From the NCBI GenBank assembly GCA_023412005.1, contig JAEYOE010000033.1, positions 101,964 through 165,963 on the forward strand: DNA of 64,000 nt, given 5' to 3'. The position numbers and the translations under genes are program-made. The notes beneath the pieces are model-generated. The model was given only the letters and a program-made list of their open reading frames with translations, was not told the DNA's origin and did no database searches. This document shows, one piece after another, positions 42,499-49,945 of the stretch. Source of the stretch: Bacillota bacterium. Its GTDB lineage: Bacteria; Bacillota; Clostridia; Christensenellales; SZUA-584. Each line of letters opens with the position of its first letter. Positions within the stretch are counted from its first letter, which is position 1.

Positions 42499-43425
42499 AT
42501 GAGATACTCACGAATGATGTCCCAACCACCCCAAAGACAGAAAAAGCGATACGGCAACCTCATCCTCATCGCCATCATACTCGGCATCACCGTCTATTTC
42601 GTCACAGCCGGGGCCGCCGGCGGCTGGCTTGCCGAAAACGTGATTAACCCCATCTTCAACAGCGACCCTGCCACCGCAGTCGCCGCCGAGGCCACACCCG
42701 AAGCTTCCATAAGCCCGGCTGCCACTGTGGAGGCCAGCGCTTCCGCCAGCGCCACCCCGCAAAATGTGAGCCTGCCTGAAATATCCGGCGCACGCGCCGA
42801 AGAACAGATCAAGGTGGATAGCGTGGCGCTCTTCACACTGCAGGCGGGCGCCTTTGCCGACGAAGCCAACGCCAAAGCCGCTGCAGGCGAAATCATCGCG
42901 CGCGGCGGTGCAGGCTATGTCGCTTTCGACGGCAACCTCTACCGTGCGCTGATTGCGGGCTATGCGAGCGAGGAAGCCGCAAAAAGCGTGAAAACAGAAC
43001 TCGAAGCGCAGGGCGTTGCCAGCACGGTGTTTAAGCTCGAATCGGGCGCGCTCGAATTCAAGGTGGGCGCAGAGCAGTCTCAAATCGACGCAATCAAAAG
43101 CTGCTTCACGCTCGTTTCCGACACGGTAAAGAACCTGCAGCAGATTATCTACGATGCCGATAAGGGCACGAACGTTGACGATCGAATCACCGCACTGAAG
43201 GCGAACGCGCACACCATCGCGGACAGTTTCAAGAGCGTTGTCACCCCCGGCACCGACGCGACCGACAAGCTGACAGCCTATATGGACAGCTTTTGCAAAG
43301 CGCTTGATAACATTCCGTTATCTGCCGGTATCACAGCCGTAGATTTTTCCTCAAAGTTGAAGTATAATATTATTAGTATTGTTGTCGATTATTCGGCATT
43401 CTTAGATAAACTCAGCAGTAATTGA
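42499..43425 (+). CDS. Membrane-anchored SPOR-domain protein
   Basis: A 308-residue protein with a basic cytoplasmic start, one membrane segment (about residues 20-42), an Ala/Ser/Pro-rich linker (about 55-95) and a SPOR domain (about 110-185) containing LFTLQAGAFADEANAKAAAG and YRALIAGYASEEAAKSV. SPOR domains bind denuded glycan strands at septa. A helical domain of unknown type follows (about 190-308). GGAGGAG precedes the ATG. It ends 12 bases before the DRTGG gene and may be the first gene of the sensory operon. Confidence 0.8.
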   Translation: MRYSRMMSQPPQRQKKRYGNLILIAIILGITVYFVTAGAAGGWLAENVINPIFNSDPATAVAAEATPEASISPAATVEASASASATPQNVSLPEISGARAEEQIKVDSVALFTLQAGAFADEANAKAAAGEIIARGGAGYVAFDGNLYRALIAGYASEEAAKSVKTELEAQGVASTVFKLESGALEFKVGAEQSQIDAIKSCFTLVSDTVKNLQQIIYDADKGTNVDDRITALKANAHTIADSFKSVVTPGTDATDKLTAYMDSFCKALDNIPLSAGITAVDFSSKLKYNIISIVVDYSAFLDKLSSN

Positions 43426-43437
43426 CGGAGGATAAAA

Positions 43438-43788
43438 ATGACAATAGCCGAAGCAGCTGCGGCGATCGGGGCTACCCTGGTCTGCGGCGGCGAATACTTG
43501 AACAAGCCCTTAACATCCGGATGCGGTGCAGACCTCATGAGCGACGTGCTCGCTTTTGCCAAAGACGGCAGCATACTGCTGACCGGTATGGTCAATCAGC
43601 ATGTGATCCGCACAGCGGAAATGCTGGATGTGCTGTGCATCACATTTGTGCGGGGCAAAAAACCCACGGAGGATATCATTGATCTTGCGAAACAAACAGG
43701 CGTCACACTGCTTTGCTGCGACGATACGCTCTATGAAGCGTGCGGCAAGCTCTATGCAAAAGGCCTCCCCCCGTGCAAAAGGTTGTAG
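43438..43788 (+). CDS. DRTGG-domain protein, copy 1
   Basis: A 116-residue stand-alone DRTGG-like domain: IAEAAAAIGATLVCGGEYLN at the start, GCGADLMSDVLAF and LLTGMVNQHVIRTAEMLDV in the middle. Such proteins commonly accompany HATPase and iron-hydrogenase genes in Clostridia; the ligand is not known. Gap of 3 bases to the next gene. Confidence 0.75.
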   Translation: MTIAEAAAAIGATLVCGGEYLNKPLTSGCGADLMSDVLAFAKDGSILLTGMVNQHVIRTAEMLDVLCITFVRGKKPTEDIIDLAKQTGVTLLCCDDTLYEACGKLYAKGLPPCKRL

Positions 43789-43791
43789 CTT

Positions 43792-44217
43792 ATGGCAGAC
43801 GTTTTCAAAGAAGTGTTCACTATCTCAGCCGGTGATTTCGCTTCGGCGGGCGAAGCTTCAGCCAAAATTAAAGGCATATTAAGAATGATCGGTATTGACC
43901 CAGCGCTGACTCGCCGCGTAACCATCGCGTCGTACGAAGCTGAGCTCAACATGATCATTCACAGCCACGGCGGCGTTATGACGTTGGAAATCTCCCCCGA
44001 TACGATTGGGCTTAATTGTGCGGATACCGGCCCCGGCATCGCCGATATCGACCTCGCGATGCGCGAAGGCTATTCCACCGCGTCGTCAGATGTGAGGATG
44101 ATGGGCTTCGGTGCGGGCATGGGCCTCCCGAACATGAAGAAAAACAGCGACGAGTTTTCGATTGATTCGGATTCAAACGGCACTGTTTTGAGTATGAGGT
44201 TTAGTATTATATCTTGA
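43792..44217 (+). CDS. Anti-sigma-factor/HATPase-type ATP-binding protein, copy 1
   Basis: A 141-residue GHKL ATPase domain without a histidine phosphotransfer part, as in RsbW/SpoIIAB-type kinases. The N-box is YEAELNMIIHSHGG, the G1 box is CADTGPGIAD and the G2 box is GFGAGMGLPNMKK. It could phosphorylate a partner protein or only bind nucleotide. It sits between DRTGG and HydS-like genes, so it probably takes part in redox or hydrogen signalling. Confidence 0.8.
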   Translation: MADVFKEVFTISAGDFASAGEASAKIKGILRMIGIDPALTRRVTIASYEAELNMIIHSHGGVMTLEISPDTIGLNCADTGPGIADIDLAMREGYSTASSDVRMMGFGAGMGLPNMKKNSDEFSIDSDSNGTVLSMRFSIIS

Positions 44218-44230
44218 AGGCGGCATTTTC

Positions 44231-45541
44231 ATGAATACATACTTTCACTCGGTGCGGCTGGATCGTGACAAGTGCAAAGGCTGTACCAACTGTATCAAAC
44301 ACTGCCCCACTGAAGCCATTCGCGTGCGCGGCGGCAAGGCTCAGATAATTGCGGAACGCTGTATCGACTGCGGTGAATGCATTCGCGTCTGCCCGTACCA
44401 CGCGAAGATATCGTATACCGATCCCTTTTCGGACATCGGGCGGTTTAAATATAAAATCGCTCTGCCCGCGCCCGCGCTTTACGGTCAGTTTAAAAATCTA
44501 AGCAGCATCGATCGCGTGGTAATGGGCTTAAAGCTGATGGGCTTCGACGATGTGTATGAGGTCGCTCGCGGTGCCGATATTGTGACCTGCGCTATACAGG
44601 AAAAGATTCAGGAGAAGGAGAATCTGCCGGTGATATCCTCGGCTTGTCCGGCCATCGTGCGGCTGATTCAGGTACGTTTCCCGAATCTCATCGACAACAT
44701 CATCGATCTGCTGTCTCCGATGGAGGTGGCGGCCTCGGTTGCCAAACGTGAATACGCGAAAAAGCATGGCGTGAGCCTCAAGGATATCGGTGCTTTTTTC
44801 ATCACGCCCTGCCCCGCCAAAATGACGAGCATCAAAAACCCGTACGGCATTGAGAACAGCAACGTGGACGGCGCTTTTTCGGTGATTGATATTTACGGCC
44901 TGCTCGCGGGCCAGCTTAAAAAACCGGGCATCGTCACACTTGAAGGGGCGACAGCCTCGGTGTGCGGCGTCGGGTGGGCGAACTCGGGCGGCGAAGCCGC
45001 TGCCGCGGGCATCACAAATTCGCTCGCTGTAGACGGCATAGGAAACGTGATTAAGGTGTTGGAGGAAATCGAAAACCTAAAACTCACTGATCTTCAGTAT
45101 TTCGAAGGGCTTGCGTGCCCCGGCGGCTGCGTGGGCGGCCCGCTCACGTTTGAAAACCCGTATGTGGCGCGTACGCGTATCAAAAACCTGTCCGCGAAAA
45201 TCGAGAACAATGGCCCCTCATGCGACTATGCAAAAAAATATATCAACGACGGCACCGTCGGCTTCCGCCAGCCCGTGAAAGCAAGGCCCGTGATGAAGAT
45301 CGATGCCGATATGGTCACCGCGATGAAGAAGCTGGAGGCCATCGAAGAAATTGCCAAACGCCTGCCGGGGCTCGACTGCGGCTCGTGCGGCTCTCCCTCG
45401 TGCCACGCGATGGCTGAGGATATTGTGCTGAGCGACGCCAAAGAGATGGACTGCGTGTTCAAGCTGCGCGACAAGGTGACAAGCCTTGCCGAGCAAATGG
45501 TGGAGCTGACCGGTAAAGACAAAAAGGAGACAAGCCGATGA
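44231..45541 (+). CDS. Putative sensory [FeFe]-hydrogenase-like protein (HydS type)
   Basis: 436 residues. Two N-terminal [4Fe-4S] motifs (CKGCTNCIKHCP, CIDCGECIRVCP) precede an H-cluster domain and a C-terminal Fe-S domain (LDCGSCGSPSCHAMAED). The H-cluster cysteines are present in SSACPAIV, TPCPAK and ACPGGCVGGP. In the first motif Ala stands where catalytic enzymes have the proton-relay Cys (TSCCP), and the third lacks the usual GGGxP. From memory this Ala is seen in HydS-type sensors. The protein thus probably binds H2 or CO rather than turning over fast. It overlaps the next gene by 4 bases. Confidence 0.82.
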   Translation: MNTYFHSVRLDRDKCKGCTNCIKHCPTEAIRVRGGKAQIIAERCIDCGECIRVCPYHAKISYTDPFSDIGRFKYKIALPAPALYGQFKNLSSIDRVVMGLKLMGFDDVYEVARGADIVTCAIQEKIQEKENLPVISSACPAIVRLIQVRFPNLIDNIIDLLSPMEVAASVAKREYAKKHGVSLKDIGAFFITPCPAKMTSIKNPYGIENSNVDGAFSVIDIYGLLAGQLKKPGIVTLEGATASVCGVGWANSGGEAAAAGITNSLAVDGIGNVIKVLEEIENLKLTDLQYFEGLACPGGCVGGPLTFENPYVARTRIKNLSAKIENNGPSCDYAKKYINDGTVGFRQPVKARPVMKIDADMVTAMKKLEAIEEIAKRLPGLDCGSCGSPSCHAMAEDIVLSDAKEMDCVFKLRDKVTSLAEQMVELTGKDKKETSR

Positions 45542-45876
45542 CAACAGCCGAACTGATACAAAAAACGGGCTGGAAACCGCTGAGCGACGTGACGGATGAA
45601 ACCGTTTCTTCCGCTTATATATGTGATCTTTTAAGCTGGGTGATGGCGCACGCCCAAAGCGGTACCGCGTGGGTCACCGTGATGGTGCATCTGAACGTGG
45701 TTGCGGTGGCGTCGCTGACAGGCTGTGCCTGCGTGATCGTACCCGAAAACATCGAAGTCTCACAGGAAACGCTTGCCGCCGCGCGCGACAAGGGTGTCAC
45801 GATGATCAGTGCCCCGTGCTCATCCTACAGCACGGCACTGATGCTCAATTCTTTGGGTGTCGGCGACGTGAAATGA
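45538..45876 (+). CDS. DRTGG-like domain protein, copy 2
   Basis: A 112-residue protein related to copy 1 at 43438: AELIQKTGWKPLSD at the start, VTVMVHLNVVAVASLTGCAC in the middle and MISAPCSSYSTALML at the end. ATGA overlaps join it to the HydS-like gene before and the PHP gene after, so the three products are probably made in fixed ratio. Confidence 0.7.
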   Translation: MTTAELIQKTGWKPLSDVTDETVSSAYICDLLSWVMAHAQSGTAWVTVMVHLNVVAVASLTGCACVIVPENIEVSQETLAAARDKGVTMISAPCSSYSTALMLNSLGVGDVK

Positions 45877-46562
45877 ACCGGTTTTACGATCTGCACATTC
45901 ATTCATGCCTTTCCCCCTGTGCCAGCGACGACATGACACCCGCTAACATTGCGGGCATGGCGCATTTAAAGGGGCTCTCGCTCATCGCGCTGACCGACCA
46001 TAATTCGGGAGACAACCTACCGGCTATGGCCAAGGCCGCCGCTGAATATGGCCTTGTTTTTGTGCCGGGTATTGAAGTGACCACAAGCGAAGAAGTGCAC
46101 GTACTCACCTACTTTGCCGATGTCACCACCGCCGTTGCATTCGGGAATAAGCTGTATGAGGCGCTGCCGGATATTGAAAACCGGCCGGATATTTTCGGCA
46201 ATCAGCTGATGATGGACGCCGAAGACAACGTGGCAGGGTCCTTGCGAAAGCTGCTGCTGCAGGCCACACCACACACCATGGACGACATTGCGCGTTTAGC
46301 GAGAGAGCTGGGCGGCTGCGCGGTTCCCGCCCATATCAACCGTGATTCGTTTTCACTGCTTGCCAATTTGGGTTTCGTGCCCCCCGGCCTTTTTCATTGT
46401 GTTGAGGTGGCAAAAAGCCTGCCATGCCCCGATATCGGCACAGATTACCGGCTGCTGCATTCTTCCGATGCACATTCACTCGGCAATATTGCCGAGCCGA
46501 CTGAAGCGCTAAACAACATAGAATGTGCCAAAGATTTTATAGACTATGTTAACAACTTCTAA
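45873..46562 (+). CDS. PHP-domain metal-dependent phosphoesterase
   Basis: A 229-residue PHP-fold protein. The first metal motif is DLHIHSCLSPCASDD; the next are ALTDHNSGDN, PGIEVTTSEEVHVL and AHINRDSFS; the last is SSDAHSLGNIAEP. Family members hydrolyse phosphoesters, including nucleotides. ATG 45873 overlaps the previous stop by 4 bases; the longer frame from 45669 runs inside that gene. Its place after HATPase, DRTGG and HydS-like genes suggests that it could remove a phosphate in the same pathway (inference). Confidence 0.85.
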   Translation: MNRFYDLHIHSCLSPCASDDMTPANIAGMAHLKGLSLIALTDHNSGDNLPAMAKAAAEYGLVFVPGIEVTTSEEVHVLTYFADVTTAVAFGNKLYEALPDIENRPDIFGNQLMMDAEDNVAGSLRKLLLQATPHTMDDIARLARELGGCAVPAHINRDSFSLLANLGFVPPGLFHCVEVAKSLPCPDIGTDYRLLHSSDAHSLGNIAEPTEALNNIECAKDFIDYVNNF

Positions 46563-46615
46563 TATCTGTTTTATGCCGTGACTTTTCTTTGGTTTTTTCT
46601 AACTTTATTAATTAT

Positions 46616-46709
46616 TTCACAAAGACATATGTACATCCATGTATATAATGTGTTAAAATAACCGCTGGATGATTTGATACTTTTTTAACAAACTATTTTA
46701 TTATATTTC
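46616..46709 (+). promoter_or_regulatory. Probable promoter region of the hydrogenase operon, with Rex-like half-sites
   Basis: TATAAT lies at 46644-46649 with no good -35. Half-sites TTCACAAA (46616-46623) and TTTAACAAAC (46684-46693) resemble halves of the Rex operator TTGTTAAn4TTAACAA, but neither is a full palindrome. AGGAGGGG precedes the hydC ATG. Confidence 0.35.
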
Positions 46710-46722
46710 AGGAGGGGTAGCC

Positions 46723-47193
46723 ATGACCAACGTGGATGATAAAATGATGCGCGAAGAGCTTATCAGTTTTATCGCAGAGCAGAAGAAAAAACCAGGCCCG
46801 CTTATGCCCGTCATGCAAAAGGCGCAGTCCATTTTCGGTGCGCTGACGATTGATGTGCAGGAACTCATTGCCGAACAGCTCGGCATTCCCATGAGCGACG
46901 TTTACGGAGTCGCCACCTTTTATTCACAGTTTGCACTTGAACCGAAAGGAGAGCACGTCATCAGCGTCTGCATGGGCACAGCTTGCTATGTCAGAAACAT
47001 TGACAAGGTTATGGAGAAGCTGATTGAAGAACTGGGCGTTGAGCCCGGCCAGACCACGCCGGATAAAAAGTTTACGCTGGAAGCCACGCGCTGCATTGGA
47101 TGCTGCGGGCTCGCACCCGTCATCATGATTGACGATCAGGTGTACGGACGGCTTGTTCCTTCGGATGTTGCGGACATACTCGCAAAATACTAA
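46723..47193 (+). CDS. hydC: NuoE/HydC-type [2Fe-2S] hydrogenase subunit
   Basis: A 156-residue thioredoxin-like [2Fe-2S] protein of the 24-kDa NuoE family, the gamma subunit of bifurcating hydrogenases (HydC/HndA). It shows VYGVATFYSQF, the Cys pair in VCMGTACYVR and the second pair in CIGCCGLAPV. First structural gene of the operon; the HATPase gene starts 5 bases later. Confidence 0.93.
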   Translation: MTNVDDKMMREELISFIAEQKKKPGPLMPVMQKAQSIFGALTIDVQELIAEQLGIPMSDVYGVATFYSQFALEPKGEHVISVCMGTACYVRNIDKVMEKLIEELGVEPGQTTPDKKFTLEATRCIGCCGLAPVIMIDDQVYGRLVPSDVADILAKY

Positions 47194-47198
47194 GGCTT

Positions 47199-47750
47199 AT
47201 GCGCGATATTTCTTTGCATCTTCTCGACATTGCCGAGAACTCCATCCGGGCGAAAAGCACACTGGTGCGCATCGATTTGAGCCTTGATAAAGCAGCTGAC
47301 GACCTCACCATTGTGATTGACGACAACGGTACAGGTATGAGCAAGGAAATATTAGAAAGCGTAAAAAGTCCGTTTACCACATCGCGTACCACAAGAAAAG
47401 TCGGCCTTGGAATACCGCTGTTTACGGCAAGCTGCGAAGCAACGGGCGGGCACCTTGATATCGAATCGGAGCCGGGCAAGGGCACTAAATTGACCGCGCA
47501 TCTTAAATTCTCACATATCGACCGTCCCCCGCTCGGAGACATTGCAGAAACCATTGCCACGCTGACGATTATGAACCCTTCTATCGATTTTGCATTCTCG
47601 GCAAATTCTATCGAAGTGTTTGAATACGACACCAGGCAGATCAAGGAGACTTTGGGGGATGTCCCCGTCACGCATCCAAGCGTGATGACATTCATCCGTG
47701 AATATTTAAAGGAAGGACTCAAACAGGTTTTTGGAGGTAACGAAATATGA
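47199..47750 (+). CDS. HATPase-type ATP-binding protein, copy 2
   Basis: A 183-residue GHKL ATPase: N-box LDIAENSIRAKSTLVRIDL, G1 DDNGTGMSKE, G2 RKVGLGIPLFTASCE. The C-terminal 70 residues form a separate small domain. There is no phosphoacceptor His region. It lies between hydC and the HndB-type gene, overlapping the latter by 4 bases; such a gene is often found at this place in clostridial hydrogenase operons. The role is not known. Confidence 0.8.
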   Translation: MRDISLHLLDIAENSIRAKSTLVRIDLSLDKAADDLTIVIDDNGTGMSKEILESVKSPFTTSRTTRKVGLGIPLFTASCEATGGHLDIESEPGKGTKLTAHLKFSHIDRPPLGDIAETIATLTIMNPSIDFAFSANSIEVFEYDTRQIKETLGDVPVTHPSVMTFIREYLKEGLKQVFGGNEI

Positions 47751-48124
47751 AATCTTTACAGGAACTCGAAGCAATCAGAAACAAGACGTTGTCTGAAATA
47801 GATATCCGCACAAAAGGCGAAGGCATACGCATTGTGGTCGGTATGGCCACCTGCGGTATTGCTGCGGGCGCACGTCCCGTGCTCACCGCACTGGTGGAAG
47901 AGGTTTCGAAAAGAAACTTAAGAGACGTGACGGTTTCTCAGACAGGCTGCATTGGCGCCTGCCGCTTGGAACCGATCGTTGAAGTGTTTGCACCGGGCAA
48001 GGACAAGGTGACGTATGTGAATGTCAATCCGGATATGGTTGGCCGTATCATCGCCGAGCACATCGTCAACGGCAACCCCGTCACCGAGTTCACAATCGGT
48101 TACGACGAAGAGAATACGAAATAG
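47747..48124 (+). CDS. HndB-type [2Fe-2S] ferredoxin subunit
   Basis: A 125-residue thioredoxin-like ferredoxin. Cys residues stand in GMATCGIAAGARPVL and QTGCIGACRLEPIVEV, the pattern of HndB of NADP-reducing hydrogenase. It probably shuttles electrons between the flavin subunit and the H-cluster subunit. It resembles the N-terminal domain of the next gene. Confidence 0.85.
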   Translation: MKSLQELEAIRNKTLSEIDIRTKGEGIRIVVGMATCGIAAGARPVLTALVEEVSKRNLRDVTVSQTGCIGACRLEPIVEVFAPGKDKVTYVNVNPDMVGRIIAEHIVNGNPVTEFTIGYDEENTK

Positions 48125-48136
48125 GAGGGCAAAATA

Positions 48137-49927
48137 ATGGATATATTCCGTTCTCACGTACTCGTCTGCGGCGGTACCGGATGCACATCGTCCGATTCGC
48201 CGAAGATCATGGATAAATTTACTGAAGAAATCAACAAAGCCGGCCTTGAAAAGGAAGTCAAGGTTGTCAGAACCGGCTGCTTTGGCCTGTGCGAAGCGGG
48301 TCCCGTTGTGATCGTGTATCCCGAGGGCAGCTTCTATTCGCACGTGAAAGTCTCTGATGTAGCTGAAATCGTCAGCGAGCATCTGCTTAAGGGCCGCATT
48401 GTGCAGCACCTTTTGTACCACGGCGATACCAAAGACGTGGAAATGTCGCTTGACAACATCGGCTTTTACAAAAAACAAAAGCGTATCGCGCTTCGCAACT
48501 GCGGCGTTATTGACCCGGAGCGCATTGAAGAGTACATTGCGTTTGACGGCTATAAAGCGCTCGGCAAATGCCTCACCGAATACACACCGCAGCAGGTGAT
48601 CGACGTGATCAAGCAGAGCGGCCTTCGCGGACGCGGCGGCGGCGGCTTCCCCACCGGCTTAAAGTGGCAGTTCTGCGCAGCCGAAAAGAACGAACAAAAA
48701 TACGTGATCTGCAACGCTGACGAAGGCGACCCGGGCGCGTTCATGGACAGAAGCGTGCTTGAGGGCGATCCGCACGCGGTGCTCGAAGCCATGGCGATTG
48801 CGGGCTATGCCATCGGCGCGAACATGGGTTATATCTATGTACGCGCGGAGTACCCCATCGCTGTGAAGCGTATTGATATCGCCATCGGTCAGGCACGTGA
48901 AATGGGCCTGCTCGGCAAAGACATTTTCGGTACCGGCTTTGCGTTTGACGTCGAGATCCGTCTCGGCGCGGGTGCGTTTGTCTGCGGCGAAGAGATGGCG
49001 CTGATTTCATCCATCGAAGGCCATCGCGGCGAACCGACACCCAAGCCGCCGTTCCCGGCACACAAAGGCCTCTTCGGCAAGCCGACAATTATCAATAACG
49101 TTGAAACTTTAGCGAACATTCCGCAAATCATACTAAATGGGCCCGAATGGTTCGGTTCCATGGGTACCGAAAAGAGTAAGGGCACCAAGGTGTTCGCGCT
49201 CGGCGGCAAAATCAATAACACCGGTCTTGTGGAAATTCCGATGGGAACCACCATGCGCGAGATCATCTATGATATCGGCGGCGGCATCCCGAAAGGCAAA
49301 GCTTACAAAGCGGCGCAGACGGGCGGCCCCTCGGGCGGCTGCATCCCCGCCAGCCATCTTGATACCCCCATCGATTACGATTCGCTCACAGCGCTCGGCT
49401 CGATGATGGGCAGCGGCGGCCTCATCGTTATGGACGAGGACAACTGCATGGTGGACGTGGCGCGTTTCTTCCTCGATTTCACAGTGGATGAATCGTGCGG
49501 CAAATGCCCCCCCTGCCGTATCGGCACCAAGCGCATGCTCGAGATTTTAGAGCGCATCGTATCGGGCCGCGGCGAAGAAGGCGATATCGAAAAGCTCGAA
49601 CACCTGGGCAAAAACATTCAGAATGCGGCGCTCTGCGGCCTTGGCAAAACGGCCCCGAACCCCGTACTCTCAACGATCAAGTATTTCCGCGATGAGTACG
49701 AAGCGCACATCCGTGATAAGAAGTGCCCCGCCGGCCACTGCAAAGCCTTGCTCAACTACATTATCGATAAGAGCAAGTGCATCGGCTGCAGCGCATGCGC
49801 GAAGGTCTGCCCGACCAATGCGATATCCGGCAAGGTGAAAGAGCCGTTTATCATTGACCAGAGCAAGTGCATCAAATGCGGCGCTTGCATGGAAAAATGC
49901 AAGTTCGGCGCGATCGAGAAGAAATAA
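48137..49927 (+). CDS. hydB: NuoF/HydB-type flavin subunit of the bifurcating hydrogenase
   Basis: A 596-residue subunit. A thioredoxin-like [2Fe-2S] domain (about 1-110) is followed by the NuoF core with GLRGRGGGGFPTGLKW (NADH/FMN), NADEGDPGAFMDR and the [4Fe-4S] ligands ESCGKCPPCRIGTKRML. Two ferredoxin clusters close the protein (CIGCSACAKVCP, CIKCGACMEKCK). In this family it binds FMN and NAD(H) and is the likely site of electron bifurcation with ferredoxin. Gap of 12 bases before and 18 after. Confidence 0.95.
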   Translation: MDIFRSHVLVCGGTGCTSSDSPKIMDKFTEEINKAGLEKEVKVVRTGCFGLCEAGPVVIVYPEGSFYSHVKVSDVAEIVSEHLLKGRIVQHLLYHGDTKDVEMSLDNIGFYKKQKRIALRNCGVIDPERIEEYIAFDGYKALGKCLTEYTPQQVIDVIKQSGLRGRGGGGFPTGLKWQFCAAEKNEQKYVICNADEGDPGAFMDRSVLEGDPHAVLEAMAIAGYAIGANMGYIYVRAEYPIAVKRIDIAIGQAREMGLLGKDIFGTGFAFDVEIRLGAGAFVCGEEMALISSIEGHRGEPTPKPPFPAHKGLFGKPTIINNVETLANIPQIILNGPEWFGSMGTEKSKGTKVFALGGKINNTGLVEIPMGTTMREIIYDIGGGIPKGKAYKAAQTGGPSGGCIPASHLDTPIDYDSLTALGSMMGSGGLIVMDEDNCMVDVARFFLDFTVDESCGKCPPCRIGTKRMLEILERIVSGRGEEGDIEKLEHLGKNIQNAALCGLGKTAPNPVLSTIKYFRDEYEAHIRDKKCPAGHCKALLNYIIDKSKCIGCSACAKVCPTNAISGKVKEPFIIDQSKCIKCGACMEKCKFGAIEKK

Positions 49928-49945
49928 GAAAGGAGCAGACAGGTT

